From NCBI RefSeq assembly GCF_034931005.1, contig NZ_JAYGIN010000030.1:1-64000 (forward strand): DNA of 64,000 nt, given 5' to 3'. The notes beneath the pieces are model-generated. The model made no database searches. It saw only the letters and a program-made list of their open reading frames with translations, and was not told where the DNA came from. Made by a program: the position numbers and the translations under genes. This document shows, one piece after another, positions 49,404 through 57,521 of this stretch (positions are counted from its first letter, which is position 1; each line of letters opens with the position of its first letter). This DNA is from Arcicella sp034931005. Lineage in GTDB: Bacteria > Bacteroidota > Bacteroidia > Cytophagales > Spirosomataceae.

Positions 49404-49801
49404 GCTTTTTTGTTTAATGAGTTTCTCCAATTCTCCAATCCAGTTATCACCTTCGAGAGCGTTTCTGTGTCTGTCACTTCATAGAAATACGCTACGTGGT
49501 AATACTTTGCTATCCATGTATTAAGTTTTGAAAAATCAATGTTTGGCTTTTCTCCACTTACCAGCCCTAAGCTTCTCGCAAGATTTAGGGCTTTAGCTCG
49601 CATCCGTTTGAGCTGGTCTTCTGAGCGACCTTCCAGTACTTTAATTGCCTTTGCCATCTCAATACGGCTCAAATCACTTGACGACTCGCACCTCCCATCC
49701 GAGGCCGTCTTAACGATTTCCAGCTTCGTCTCAGCATCAATTTTATGCTGAGACAAGAGCTGGTGAAATCTGCTATTTTGAGCTTGTGTTCTTAGACTCA
49801 T
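49400..49801 (-). CDS. GemA/gp16-like early regulatory protein
   Basis: 133 aa. 'RIEMAKAIKVLEGRSEDQLKRMRAKALNLARSLGL' and 'NIDFSKLNTWIAKYYHVAYFYEVTDTETLSKVITGLENWRN' follow the DUF1018/GemA layout: an N-terminal helix pair and a C-terminal winged-helix-like region. In Mu, GemA affects host gene expression through DNA gyrase or supercoiling. It overlaps both neighbours. Confidence 0.65.
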   Translation of the reverse strand: MSLRTQAQNSRFHQLLSQHKIDAETKLEIVKTASDGRCESSSDLSRIEMAKAIKVLEGRSEDQLKRMRAKALNLARSLGLVSGEKPNIDFSKLNTWIAKYYHVAYFYEVTDTETLSKVITGLENWRNSLNKKA

Positions 49802-50192
49802 CTTTGTACAGTTTTAACGGCTCACCGATTAACTCATACCATCCGTCCTTGTCACACTCAAGGCCTATCTGCCATTTTAAGCCAGTACAAATTTTGTCGG
49901 CTGGCAAATACGGCTTGTATATCTCCATTACCTTCTCAACAAATCCTGTATTTGAAAACTCAAATCTGTCTTTGTTGAGTATAAACTCCTGACCACCCTT
50001 TGTAAAGTTTATGTAAAAGACTTTCCCAATTTGCCTAAATAAAAGACAGATACCTTTTTCTAACTTGAGCTTTTCAATAGCACAGTTATTCAATGAAACT
50101 TTTGTAGTAGCAAGAGAAATCGAAAAGTAAGCAATCCTTTCATGCCCTTGTCTTCGCTTACATTCCATCGGATTAATGATTATTTCTTCCAT
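49773..50192 (-). CDS. early hypothetical protein, 139 aa
   Basis: ATG 50192 overlaps the TAA of the DUF3164 gene (TAATG), so this start is preferred to 50228. It begins MEEIIINPMECKRRQGHERI. A mixed alpha/beta protein with 'KGICLLFRQIGKVFYINFTKGGQEFILN'-type strands. No recognised family. Confidence 0.55.
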   Translation of the reverse strand: MEEIIINPMECKRRQGHERIAYFSISLATTKVSLNNCAIEKLKLEKGICLLFRQIGKVFYINFTKGGQEFILNKDRFEFSNTGFVEKVMEIYKPYLPADKICTGLKWQIGLECDKDGWYELIGEPLKLYKDESKNTSSK

Positions 50193-50842
50193 TATAGTGA
50201 TGCGAGGTTTAAGTTTAACGGTCGCCAAGTATCGCCATCGCCATCCTTGACATTAAATTCTATGTACCATTTTGTCCCAGTATGGTTGTAAGATTCTTTC
50301 AAGAGCTTACAAGCTGTTTTCCAATCGGGGTCATCGTAGCGGTCTTCAAAGCTGAGTACTTGCATAACTCTGCTGTATTCAAGCTTTCCTTTTTTGCGTT
50401 CCAACAAGCTCATTAACATCTCAAATGTATTTGGGTCTGATGCTTGCAGGGTACGCTCAAAAAATCCTCTGATATGCTCCTCAGCCAAATCAGCTCGCTC
50501 GTCATAGTCGCCGAGATTTCTTTGTTTCAGGGTGATTTTCATCGTTCCCTCATCATTGGCAATCGTAAACCCTCCCTTTGAATTTTTCGGCAAATCGCCG
50601 TATTCTTTCATCATTTCCCGAAACGTCGTAAGGTCACCGAACGTCTGTTTGTGTAAGTCAGCAAGTGATTCTTCAATCAATTTTGCCGCCATCGTACACA
50701 TATTAACAATGTCGTTTCGGGTGTTTTCGTAAGCATCTCGTTGCTTCTTTTGTTGTTCGGCTTTTTGTTTTTTTCTGAGGTTGAACGCCGCTTCTAACTG
50801 TTCGTCCGTTAGGCTGGCAATGTTGTTTTCTGTAATTTCCAT
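50192..50842 (-). CDS. DUF3164 family protein
   Basis: 216 aa. Matches DUF3164: 'LADLHKQTFGDLTTFREMMKEYGDLP', 'GGFTIANDEGTMKITL', 'KGKLEYSRVMQVLSFEDRYDDPDWKTACKLLKES' and the final 'RPLNLNLASL'. DUF3164 is a standard early gene of Mu-like phages; its role is unknown, perhaps in replication. It adjoins the next gene without a gap. Confidence 0.85.
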   Translation of the reverse strand: MEITENNIASLTDEQLEAAFNLRKKQKAEQQKKQRDAYENTRNDIVNMCTMAAKLIEESLADLHKQTFGDLTTFREMMKEYGDLPKNSKGGFTIANDEGTMKITLKQRNLGDYDERADLAEEHIRGFFERTLQASDPNTFEMLMSLLERKKGKLEYSRVMQVLSFEDRYDDPDWKTACKLLKESYNHTGTKWYIEFNVKDGDGDTWRPLNLNLASL

Positions 50843-51072
50843 CAGTTGTAATTATTGTTAAAATTATTCTCCAGCATTATCGCTGTAAATGCCTCACATA
50901 AGGCTGGGGTTTTGTCAATCGCTCTGACTATTTGCCGAGCGAGAAGGCTCTCATCGCCAGCGATTGCCGTTGCAGCTTCAGCCTCGCCGTCGCTGTCAAG
51001 AAATACTCCGAGCCGAAACTCGGCGGCTGGCTCTTGGTCGCTCAGCCTAATTCTAAATACTCTGTTTTCCAT
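50842..51072 (-). CDS. early hypothetical protein, 76 aa
   Basis: 'MENRVFRIRLSDQEPAAEFRLG' start followed by an acidic Ala-rich part. No known family. It is part of the leftward early operon, adjoining DUF3164 with a 1-bp overlap. Confidence 0.55.
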   Translation of the reverse strand: MENRVFRIRLSDQEPAAEFRLGVFLDSDGEAEAATAIAGDESLLARQIVRAIDKTPALCEAFTAIMLENNFNNNYN

Positions 51073-51087
51073 GCTTCCTTGCTTGTT

Positions 51088-51411
51088 TTATTGTATCAAA
51101 TCATTAATTAAATATACTCGTGGCGTTATGCCTTTTAGTTCCGACTGTGCGATGTAGTCTCGGCTTAACTTCCAACATTCCAAAAAACTTTGCTCAACCT
51201 GCTTGAGCCATTTGCTCGAACCCGAAGGCTTCAGTATTACGCCAGTTATCAAGTCTTTTACACTTTTCATCGCTATTGAATCCGCCGACTGTGTGATTGG
51301 AAATCCCATTCCGTCGTACTCTACTTCCTTAATAGTTCGGTCGGTTTCCATGCTAATTATCAACGCCCAGTCTGACTCGGCCGATTGATACCATATTGGG
51401 ACTTTCTTCAT
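51088..51411 (-). CDS. early hypothetical protein, 107 aa
   Basis: No recognised domain. 'PIWYQSAESDWALIISMETDRTIKEVEYDGMGFP' near the start. It overlaps the ParB-like gene by 4 bp, suggesting that they are translated together. Confidence 0.55.
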   Translation of the reverse strand: MKKVPIWYQSAESDWALIISMETDRTIKEVEYDGMGFPITQSADSIAMKSVKDLITGVILKPSGSSKWLKQVEQSFLECWKLSRDYIAQSELKGITPRVYLINDLIQ

Positions 51412-52124
51412 TTTATTTTCCTGAGAAGAAGTTTCTTTCCTTGATTCCTGTAATTGTATATTTTCTCAAATTGCTCTAAATACTGGTCTGATAATATTGC
51501 AGGACTCAATAAACTTTTATTTATTTTAATCTTAGAGATAAAGTATTCTCTATCAAACCCATCGACAGTAAGGACATATCTTAGAGCCGCAATCAATACT
51601 TTTTTATCAGGCTTAAAAGGGAATATTTCTACTAAATCCAGATAAAGCCTTAAAATCTTGGACACCCTATCGAAGTCTTTTTCATTAAAAACAAACTCGC
51701 CTTTATTAAACTTATCGGTACTTATTGTGAATAATGTTGATGAATAACCACCGAATTTCATTTGAAAAATATCTTCTAATCTTTGTAATAGAATATAACT
51801 TGACACTCCCATCTTTGCATAATAATGCACATAATCACTTTTCGTCCAGTCCTTTGTATTAGTTTCCGCACTTCTAATTTCTTCTAAAGTCAGGTTTGTG
51901 ATTTTATAATATATTACCAAGCCCAAATCTTTCCTAACTCTAAACCTGTGCTGACCATTTACTACCATTAATTTTCCATCTTTCACAATAACATCTATTG
52001 GAAAATGCTCTCCGAGGTCTTTTTCTACGATTGCCTTTTTTAGCTTTTTAAGATGTCTCTCATCAAGTGGCTTATTGACTTCAATGTCAAACATGTAATA
52101 CTTATTTGTTTTTAAAATTTCCAT
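51408..52124 (-). CDS. ParB-like nuclease-domain protein
   Basis: 238 aa. The N-terminal ParB/Sulfiredoxin-type domain shows 'NKPLDERHLKKLKKAI', 'FPIDVIVKDGKLMVVNGQHRFRVRKDLGL' with the NGQHR motif (CTP or nucleotide-binding), followed by a helical region 'TKDWTKSDYVHYYAKMG'. It may act on DNA in transposition or partition; ParB-like genes are common next to phage and plasmid replication genes. It is in the early operon. Confidence 0.75.
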   Translation of the reverse strand: MEILKTNKYYMFDIEVNKPLDERHLKKLKKAIVEKDLGEHFPIDVIVKDGKLMVVNGQHRFRVRKDLGLVIYYKITNLTLEEIRSAETNTKDWTKSDYVHYYAKMGVSSYILLQRLEDIFQMKFGGYSSTLFTISTDKFNKGEFVFNEKDFDRVSKILRLYLDLVEIFPFKPDKKVLIAALRYVLTVDGFDREYFISKIKINKSLLSPAILSDQYLEQFEKIYNYRNQGKKLLLRKIK

Positions 52125-52162
52125 TGCTCCCTTGTTTTATTTGTTCGAGTATCTCCTCCATA

Positions 52163-52339
52163 TCACTGTAATAATCGTGTCACAATTCCATCATTAATCG
52201 TGCGTTCAAAGGCTTTCGTTTCCGTGCTGGCGTTGGCTTTATCAACAAATACCAACGCCGCAAATCCTTTTCTTCTTATGGTTGTAGTAGTCCCAAAACA
52301 ACCATTATCTTGCTTATAAGTCTTAATTGTTATCTTCAT
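52163..52339 (-). CDS. small early protein, 58 aa
   Basis: ATG at 52339, TGA at 52163. It starts MKITIKTYKQDNGCFGTTTT and continues with 'RKGFAALVFVDKANA'. Short enough to be missed by common cut-offs. No family known. Sits between MuB-like and ParB-like genes on the same strand. Confidence 0.55.
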   Translation of the reverse strand: MKITIKTYKQDNGCFGTTTTIRRKGFAALVFVDKANASTETKAFERTINDGIVTRLLQ

Positions 52340-52351
52340 CTTAACCAGTGT

Positions 52352-53281
52352 TTAAATGCCACTTAAAACCTTCTCCCGTTGTACCAATCTTTTTAATCTT
52401 CGCATATCTTCAACCATCAATACATAACTCGCACCGCTCTGTTTTTGGATAGGCTCAAGCTCCCTGAATATGTTATCAATAATCTTACTATCAGTCACAC
52501 CATTAGCCTCACAAATCAATCTCACATCGTCTTTTGTCGCACCCATCAACTGCACAAACTTGCGTCCTAATCGGCTGTGAATCTCATCGTAACCTTTCAC
52601 CGCTTTGCGTCGTCTGTTCTCAATTTCCTTTGCGAGATTCTCAGTTCCTGCCAGTACGATGCCGCACTCATCTTCCAGTTTATTGAATAGCGTAATAATG
52701 AAGCGTATCGCTGAAGCTTTCAATTTGTCAGCCTCGTCAAGTATCAAAATTGGCTGGCAACTGGCCGTTTTACTTCTGAAAAAATCAACCACTTTTTTGG
52801 ATAGTGTATTGATGTCTTGATAGGTCTTTTTTGTCTCAATTCCGACCGACTGGCAAAGCTCAAGTAAGAACTGTCTTTTGCTCCAATCATCGCACTCCAA
52901 CACAAATACAGCTTCGGGGTCAAGGCTCTGAAAGTATTTGATTCCTGCCGATTTCCCTGAGCCAGCTTTCTCACTTATTCCCATGCACATTCCGTTTTCC
53001 TGAGCCGCCCTGAGCGTGTGGAGCATCAACTTTGCGTTTGTGGTATTCTCGGCGATTGTCCAAGTGGTAGAGGTGAATTTATACCCAAGAGACTTCCCGA
53101 TTTTTACCCACATCGCTTCCGAAACCAGCCCCCAGTTTTCGGTTTTCATAATAGAGTTTGAGATAGTCGAAGGGTTAACTTCACACTTGGCAGCTACCTT
53201 GTTATAGCTACCCAATTGTACTTTGCTTTCGTCGATAAGCTCTCTGATTGCCAGCCTATCTTTGTCGGTTACTCGTTTCAT
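52352..53281 (-). CDS. MuB-like AAA+ target-selection ATPase
   Basis: 309 aa. An N-terminal HTH (about residues 20-50; 'SYNKVAAKCEVNPSTISNSIM') as in MuB, then the ATPase: Walker A 'EKAGSGKSAGIKYF', Walker B 'PILILDEADKL' and sensor 'IVLAGTENLAKEI'. The C-terminus 'VLMVEDMRRLKRLV' is basic. MuB binds target DNA and activates MuA. It lies right after the transposase gene, as in Mu. Confidence 0.93.
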   Translation of the reverse strand: MKRVTDKDRLAIRELIDESKVQLGSYNKVAAKCEVNPSTISNSIMKTENWGLVSEAMWVKIGKSLGYKFTSTTWTIAENTTNAKLMLHTLRAAQENGMCMGISEKAGSGKSAGIKYFQSLDPEAVFVLECDDWSKRQFLLELCQSVGIETKKTYQDINTLSKKVVDFFRSKTASCQPILILDEADKLKASAIRFIITLFNKLEDECGIVLAGTENLAKEIENRRRKAVKGYDEIHSRLGRKFVQLMGATKDDVRLICEANGVTDSKIIDNIFRELEPIQKQSGASYVLMVEDMRRLKRLVQREKVLSGI

Positions 53282-53342
53282 AATTCAATACTATTTTAAG
53301 GTTGTGATTTACTTATTTTGATGATTTGGCGAGGCGGTTAGC

Positions 53343-55526
53343 TCACCACAAACTAACCGCTCTCCGTTCCAAATCTTTATCGCTCAACACCTCCAAGATT
53401 CCTTCTACACTTGTCTCGTCACTCCCCCTCTCAATTGGAGAGGGGGTTGGGGGGTGAGGTTTTTTCGCACTTTTCGTAATCTTACTGGTGTGAAGAATAG
53501 CCTTCGACATCGGCGGATTTTTCAATCTGTATTCCTCCATTGCTCGGCCTTCTGCCAGCTCTTTATCATCTTTGGCGATTATCGCTCCGAGCCTCAAATC
53601 ACCTTCGTTTAACACTTCTCTTTCGCCACCTTCCAAAGCTTCATTTCGTGCCTTTTTCAATTCAGCTTGCAAAGCTTTCTTCTTGGTTTGGTAGTCAGTA
53701 TTTCGCCCAAACTCAGCATCTTTACCGTACAATTGAATCTTGGTGAATCGTTGAATCGTAGCGAGGTGTTTGTCCGTTTTGGGGTCGAATAACATAATCT
53801 CCTCTAAGGTTTCTTTGTCGTATCTTACCGTAACCTTCGGGTAATTCGTGTGTATTTCGAGATACTTACTATCGTTCATATCAAACACTATCGAACCCTC
53901 ACCACGTCGCTCAAAAACAATCTGATAATTTCTAATTTCTCGCTCCTGAACAGCCCAAAACAAAGCTGGTTTATCCCAAATCTCAAGCGTAATAATGTTA
54001 GGCTTTTCGCAGGTCTCATATAGTTGCATTGGGCTTTGGTCGAGACTCTTAAATCGCTTGCTATACTCGCTCAATTTTACCGAATTGTATCGCATCATCA
54101 AGGCATTGTGAGTCGTCCAAGCTTTGTCCCAATCCCAGCCTTCAGACTTTAACCTTTGGCGGCTTTTTTGTAAGTATTGAGCCGTTGGTCTGCTGTTCTC
54201 ATCCGTTGACAAAATACCCTCACCAATCCACATTTTTTCCTCACTTTCAAACACTTCTTGAAGCGTTTTAAAACCTCTTTCGGCCATTGCTTTTGATGTC
54301 GAAACCTTCCCTTCCGTGTACTTCATCCCCAGGGTTTCCATCTTACCAAATAAGCCTTCCAGCTCCTTCGTTTTTGAGAATCTATCCACCCGAAGTTCGT
54401 ATGGTAAATGTCCCGTAACCTCAACCGCCATCCGTAACGCCTCCCAGTACATATCCGAGTTTTCAGCCAAACCGTAAGACCAACCTAAGTACGCTCCTGA
54501 GTACACGTCACGCAGAGCAACTATGTACAAGCTTCGTCTTACACCATCCACCTCAAAGCCGTCCCACTGTACCTTCGTTCCGTCCATTTCCCAGCAATCT
54601 GCCGCAAACATTGCCCTTGCCAGCGGTGTACTGGTACGCCATTTCTGCTTCTTTTTCGAGCCATCGTCAAACCTCACAGAGTTCACAATCGCTTGCGTTT
54701 TTGGTTCGTTCATAATCCGTCTTATCGTTGCTTCGCTCGGTATCATTTCTTCCCATAGCGAGTAGCGTTTTTGTACCATTCTGATAATCTGCTGATTGCT
54801 CCAACCCTTACCGCTTATCATTTGCCGAACCACTAAGGAGAGTATTTCTTTCTTCGTCACATCGTCAAATTTCGTCTTATGGTCATTGTCAGCTCTTGGC
54901 AACTTTACCACCTCAAAACCTGCTAACTTTTCCTGTACCATTAGGGATATTTTCTCCCGAAATCTCACGGGGTTCATGGGCAGATATTTCAATGGAAAGT
55001 ACATTTTTTGATTTTCAGAAATCCACGCCGTAGCAGCTTCATAACCCGAATAATCCTTCCATTTCAAACCCTTCTCAACGTACCACTCAACCACCTCATC
55101 CAAAACCGCCGCCGCTCGGCTCAAACATTTCAATTGTCGCTCTCGTAGCTCGCCATGTTCGGTTTTAATGTCAGCATACTTCTTCAGGTACTTTATATAA
55201 GTCTTCGTACAAGCCTCTTCAAGTCTATCTTCTAAGGTTTCATCAAAGTCCCACGACGCAAGAATATCGCCCTTCATTTCACGCATTTTCTGCCATGTAA
55301 TCGGGTCAAGACCGTCAAAGTATTTATCGCAAACCGCCTTCTTATACTCCTCTTTCATCGTCGAGAAGCGTATCCAAGTACGGCGTTGGTCTTGGTCAGG
55401 AAGTTTAGTTCCTTGCCAAGATGGAGCTTTACGCTTAATCCCTTGCCAAATAACATTTATGGTTATTTGGCAAGCATCCGAGATGCTTTCCATTTCGAGA
55501 TATGCTTCGTCGTTATAAATCTGCAT
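53343..55526 (-). CDS. MuA-like DDE transposase with a repeat inserted near its C-terminus
   Basis: 727 aa from ATG 55526 (a start at 55568 is possible). N-terminal DNA-binding helices ('SISDACQITINVIWQGIKRK'), HTH near 245-270, then the DDE core: first Asp in 'CWEMDGTKV' (about 327), second in 'ELRVDRFSKT' and Glu in 'KAMAERGFKTLQE'. The C-terminal part binds MuB. Residues near 695-715 ('KKPHPPTPSPIERGSDETSVEG' region) are encoded by a CCCCTCTC...GAGAGGGG palindromic repeat (53423-53462) that entered the gene in frame. The DDE core is intact. Confidence 0.93.
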   Translation of the reverse strand: MQIYNDEAYLEMESISDACQITINVIWQGIKRKAPSWQGTKLPDQDQRRTWIRFSTMKEEYKKAVCDKYFDGLDPITWQKMREMKGDILASWDFDETLEDRLEEACTKTYIKYLKKYADIKTEHGELRERQLKCLSRAAAVLDEVVEWYVEKGLKWKDYSGYEAATAWISENQKMYFPLKYLPMNPVRFREKISLMVQEKLAGFEVVKLPRADNDHKTKFDDVTKKEILSLVVRQMISGKGWSNQQIIRMVQKRYSLWEEMIPSEATIRRIMNEPKTQAIVNSVRFDDGSKKKQKWRTSTPLARAMFAADCWEMDGTKVQWDGFEVDGVRRSLYIVALRDVYSGAYLGWSYGLAENSDMYWEALRMAVEVTGHLPYELRVDRFSKTKELEGLFGKMETLGMKYTEGKVSTSKAMAERGFKTLQEVFESEEKMWIGEGILSTDENSRPTAQYLQKSRQRLKSEGWDWDKAWTTHNALMMRYNSVKLSEYSKRFKSLDQSPMQLYETCEKPNIITLEIWDKPALFWAVQEREIRNYQIVFERRGEGSIVFDMNDSKYLEIHTNYPKVTVRYDKETLEEIMLFDPKTDKHLATIQRFTKIQLYGKDAEFGRNTDYQTKKKALQAELKKARNEALEGGEREVLNEGDLRLGAIIAKDDKELAEGRAMEEYRLKNPPMSKAILHTSKITKSAKKPHPPTPSPIERGSDETSVEGILEVLSDKDLERRAVSLW
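53423..53462. repeat. CCCCTCTC-type palindromic repeat inside the transposase gene
   Basis: CCCCCTCT-CAATTGG-AGAGGGGG followed by GTTGGGGGGTGAGG. The same family occurs at 60646-60720. It is GC-rich and translates as PHPPTPSPIERG, a common sign of dispersed Bacteroidota repeats. Confidence 0.75.
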
Positions 55527-55528
55527 GG

Positions 55529-55651
55529 CTAATGGTCGTTTAAACTTCCTAAATCTGACTCTCCGCATCGGGTACAGAAATACCCAAACATTCCGTGTAT
55601 TTTATCTTCGTCGGTACAACCTAAATCGCACTCACTGACGATAAACTTTTC
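55529..55651 (-). CDS. possible zinc-ribbon-like small ORF without a standard start
   Basis: In the -1 frame relative to the HTH gene, the codons read 'VSECDLGCTDEDKIHGMFGY' and then 'FCTRCGESDLGSLNDH' to a stop at 55529. The C-x3-C...C-x2-C arrangement looks like a zinc ribbon. No ATG/GTG/TTG is available except the late ATG of 'MFGYFC'. It may be made by frameshifting or be spurious. Confidence 0.3.
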   Translation of the reverse strand, partial: EKFIVSECDLGCTDEDKIHGMFGYFCTRCGESDLGSLNDH

Positions 55652-55827
55652 TCTTTCTTTCGCTTTGGAACTGTCCTCGCCACACTTTGCCTTGCTACAC
55701 TGATGGCGGTCAAAGCATCGCTTATTGTCTTGTTGTTCCGCTCTCCATTCGCCACTTTTCGCACATACACATGACTGTATCCCGTCATCTCTGCGACTCG
55801 CTGTAAATCCCCGTGTTGTCTGTTCAT
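55621..55827 (-). CDS. small HTH protein (Ner-like position)
   Basis: 68 aa. 'GDLQRVAEMTGYSHVYVRKVANGERNN' near residue 7-32 is an XRE-like helix-turn-helix, and the basic tail follows. It is the first gene of the leftward early operon, divergent from the repressor-like gene at 55977, which is where Mu has ner. It probably binds the intervening control region. Confidence 0.7.
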   Translation of the reverse strand: MNRQHGDLQRVAEMTGYSHVYVRKVANGERNNKTISDALTAISVARQSVARTVPKRKKEKSLSSVSAI

Positions 55828-55976
55828 TTTCCAACTTTTTTAAGTTTAAACTACCGCTTAATAGAATTACCATTGCGGTATGTGGTTTTTATTGTTACTT
55901 TGTAACTGGTTTCTGATACAAATATATTAGAATTTATTCTAATAATCAAAGCAATAATTAAAATATTTTCTAATAA
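55828..55976. promoter_or_regulatory. early/repressor control region with operators
   Basis: This 149-bp divergent gap includes the palindrome ATTAGAATTTATTCTAAT (55926-55943), another half-site TTTTCTAATAA (55966-55976) next to the repressor ATG, and CCGCTTAA (55854) near the early start. The palindrome is the likely operator of the lysis/lysogeny switch. Confidence 0.65.
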
Positions 55977-56384
55977 ATGAAAGATTACAGAGATAGATTG
56001 AGGGAGTATTTAGAGAAAAATGCCATAAAACCAGCCTATTTTGTACGAGAGCTGGGTTTTAGTAACGGGCTAATAAATAAGTTGTTAGCAAAAGAAATTC
56101 ATATTGGAGTCGACAAATTAGAAAATATGCTAAATCATTTTGATGATTTAGACCCAAATTGGCTATTGAAAGGTCAAGAATTATCTACAAATCAATCTGC
56201 CACTATCATACCTGAGCCTACACCACAGACAAAATCAACCCAAGAAAACGAAGAATTAGAAGAAAAGAAGTATGTAATAAAACTACAAAAGCAAAGGATA
56301 CAAGAATTAGAAGAGAAGATAAAGGCTTACGAAACAGCCAAGCAAACTCCACAACGTAGCATGGCATATACTACTAATCAATAA
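55977..56384 (+). CDS. phage repressor-like HTH protein with coiled coil
   Basis: 135 aa. The HTH part is 'NAIKPAYFVRELGFSNGLINKLLAKEIHIGVDKLENML' (about residues 15-50), typical of Bacteroidota HTH_XRE regulators. A linker (about 70-90) and a C-terminal coiled coil ('ELEEKKYVIKLQKQRIQELEEKIKAYE') probably mediate oligomerisation. Divergent from the early operon with operators in between, it is the best candidate for the lysogeny repressor. Confidence 0.75.
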   Translation: MKDYRDRLREYLEKNAIKPAYFVRELGFSNGLINKLLAKEIHIGVDKLENMLNHFDDLDPNWLLKGQELSTNQSATIIPEPTPQTKSTQENEELEEKKYVIKLQKQRIQELEEKIKAYETAKQTPQRSMAYTTNQ

Positions 56385-56403
56385 CTATAATTAACCTACT
56401 AAA

Positions 56404-56700
56404 ATGGAAAAACAAATACTTGAAATATCAAAAAAGCACATCGGCGATGCTTTAGGCTTTACAATATTGTGTAAAGATTTAGAACCATCAATCACAAGCT
56501 TTGGAAGCTCTATTGATGCTGAAACGGAAGTTTTTTACAAGTTTGAATCCACATACATCGAACTTTCTGAGCTATCCAATGATGACAATGGGACATTTTA
56601 CATCATAGCCACTTTTAAGTTCAATATTGACAATCCAAAAAATCAAAAAATAGTATCAGACTTTGCATCATTAAAAGGCTTCAAAAGCGATAATTTTTAA
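56404..56700 (+). CDS. hypothetical protein in the repressor operon, 98 aa
   Basis: No recognised family. Alpha/beta with 'HIGDALGFTILCKDLEPSITSFG' and acidic content. It follows the repressor gene by 20 bp on the same strand and is probably expressed in the lysogen. Confidence 0.55.
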   Translation: MEKQILEISKKHIGDALGFTILCKDLEPSITSFGSSIDAETEVFYKFESTYIELSELSNDDNGTFYIIATFKFNIDNPKNQKIVSDFASLKGFKSDNF

Positions 56701-56715
56701 ACATAAAGATAAAAG

Positions 56716-57024
56716 ATGAATGGACTCAGTTACGAGTATTTACTCAAGGAGCTAAATGAGATGGGAATTAAACCAGCTATCAACGATAGTGCTGAGACAT
56801 TCCATAGCATAACGAAAAGACCTACCGATGGTGGCTTTGAAATCGTCAGAGATAATCTAATTAAGGGTAGTCTATTTTTATTAACCTTATCATTTACAGA
56901 TACACAAAAAGAAACTTTAAGAGCCTCTATCGAGACCCTTGAGAATGCAGTTGATAGACTTGAATTGTCAGAAGAAATTACAGTAATCGCTGGAATAATA
57001 AAGAACTATAAAAAGCCTTTATGA
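56716..57024 (+). CDS. hypothetical protein in the repressor operon, 102 aa
   Basis: A small helical protein ('YEYLLKELNEMGIKPAINDSAETFHSIT', 'ETLRASIETLENAVDRLEL'). No known family. Lysogen-expressed by position; it could contribute to superinfection exclusion. It overlaps convergently with 57006-57368 by 19 bp. Confidence 0.5.
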   Translation: MNGLSYEYLLKELNEMGIKPAINDSAETFHSITKRPTDGGFEIVRDNLIKGSLFLLTLSFTDTQKETLRASIETLENAVDRLELSEEITVIAGIIKNYKKPL

Positions 57025-57368
57025 TAATACTCAAAGTCCATTTTGTCAACTGATTGACACTCTTTATTGGTAGTATTTATAATATCTTCCAGTTCATCTT
57101 TGCTTTTATGCTGACAAATTTCAAAACAATACAACAGCAAATAATTACGGCTGGTATTATTTAATACTTCTTCAAACTCATTTCTGTATTCAGGATTATT
57201 CATTCTAACAAATACCTTCAGCCAGTCATTATGCCAATAAAAAAAGTTTACTAAATACGACGGCGTTTCAGTTACACCCAATAGTCCGTTATCTGAAAGT
57301 TTCATATCATTAGTGGTTTTATAGTAAAAAAAGCAAGATACTAAATGTTCGACATAATTTGGCGACAT
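57006..57368 (-). CDS. hypothetical protein near the right prophage end, 120 aa
   Basis: No recognised family. ATG 57368 lies right at the CCAAATGTAAAAA repeat; an alternative ATG 57305 is preceded by AACCACTAAT. The protein contains 'WHNDWLKVFVRMNNPEYRNEFEEVLNN' and many aromatic residues. It reads leftward into the convergent repressor operon. Confidence 0.5.
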   Translation of the reverse strand: MSPNYVEHLVSCFFYYKTTNDMKLSDNGLLGVTETPSYLVNFFYWHNDWLKVFVRMNNPEYRNEFEEVLNNTSRNYLLLYCFEICQHKSKDELEDIINTTNKECQSVDKMDFEYYHKGFL

Positions 57369-57372
57369 ATTG

Positions 57373-57428
57373 CCAAATGTAAAAAAATATGACAGATAAT
57401 TTTGACAGGTATTACCAAATGTAAAAAA
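57373..57428. repeat. two CCAAATGTAAAAA repeats at the right prophage end
   Basis: Copies start at 57373 and 57415, 42 bp apart (four helical turns), in the same orientation as the left-end pair at 19921 and 19943. Confidence 0.6.
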
Positions 57429-57479
57429 ATTAAGTGGTATTTAACCAGTATATAATAACTGCTTAAATACCACTTAATT
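57429..57479. repeat. 17-bp inverted repeat AATTAAGTGGTATTTAA
   Basis: AATTAAGTGGTATTTAA (57429-57444, extending) pairs with TTAAATACCACTTAATT (57463-57479) around an 18-nt loop. CCACTTAA occurs again at about 57570. Possible operator or transposition-related site. Confidence 0.6.
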
Positions 57480-57485
57480 AACAAC

Positions 57486-57521
57486 AAAAAAGCCCCAATA
57501 CGTAGAGTACGGGGCTTTTTT
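57486..57521. terminator. bidirectional terminator near the right end
   Basis: AAAAAAGCCCC (57486-57496) pairs with GGGGCTTTTTT (57511-57521). It insulates the prophage from host transcription. Confidence 0.85.

Noticed and set aside
55529..55873. 114-aa minus-strand ORF as a single gene
   Set aside because: Most of it is a shadow of the 68-aa HTH gene; only its last 35-40 residues look protein-like, so just that part is noted.
19921..57390. CCAAATGTAAAAAAATAT direct repeats taken as attL/attR of a site-specific integration
   Set aside because: The split host gene resumes at about 57701, some 320 bp beyond the right-hand repeats, and no integrase is present; a DDE transposase is.
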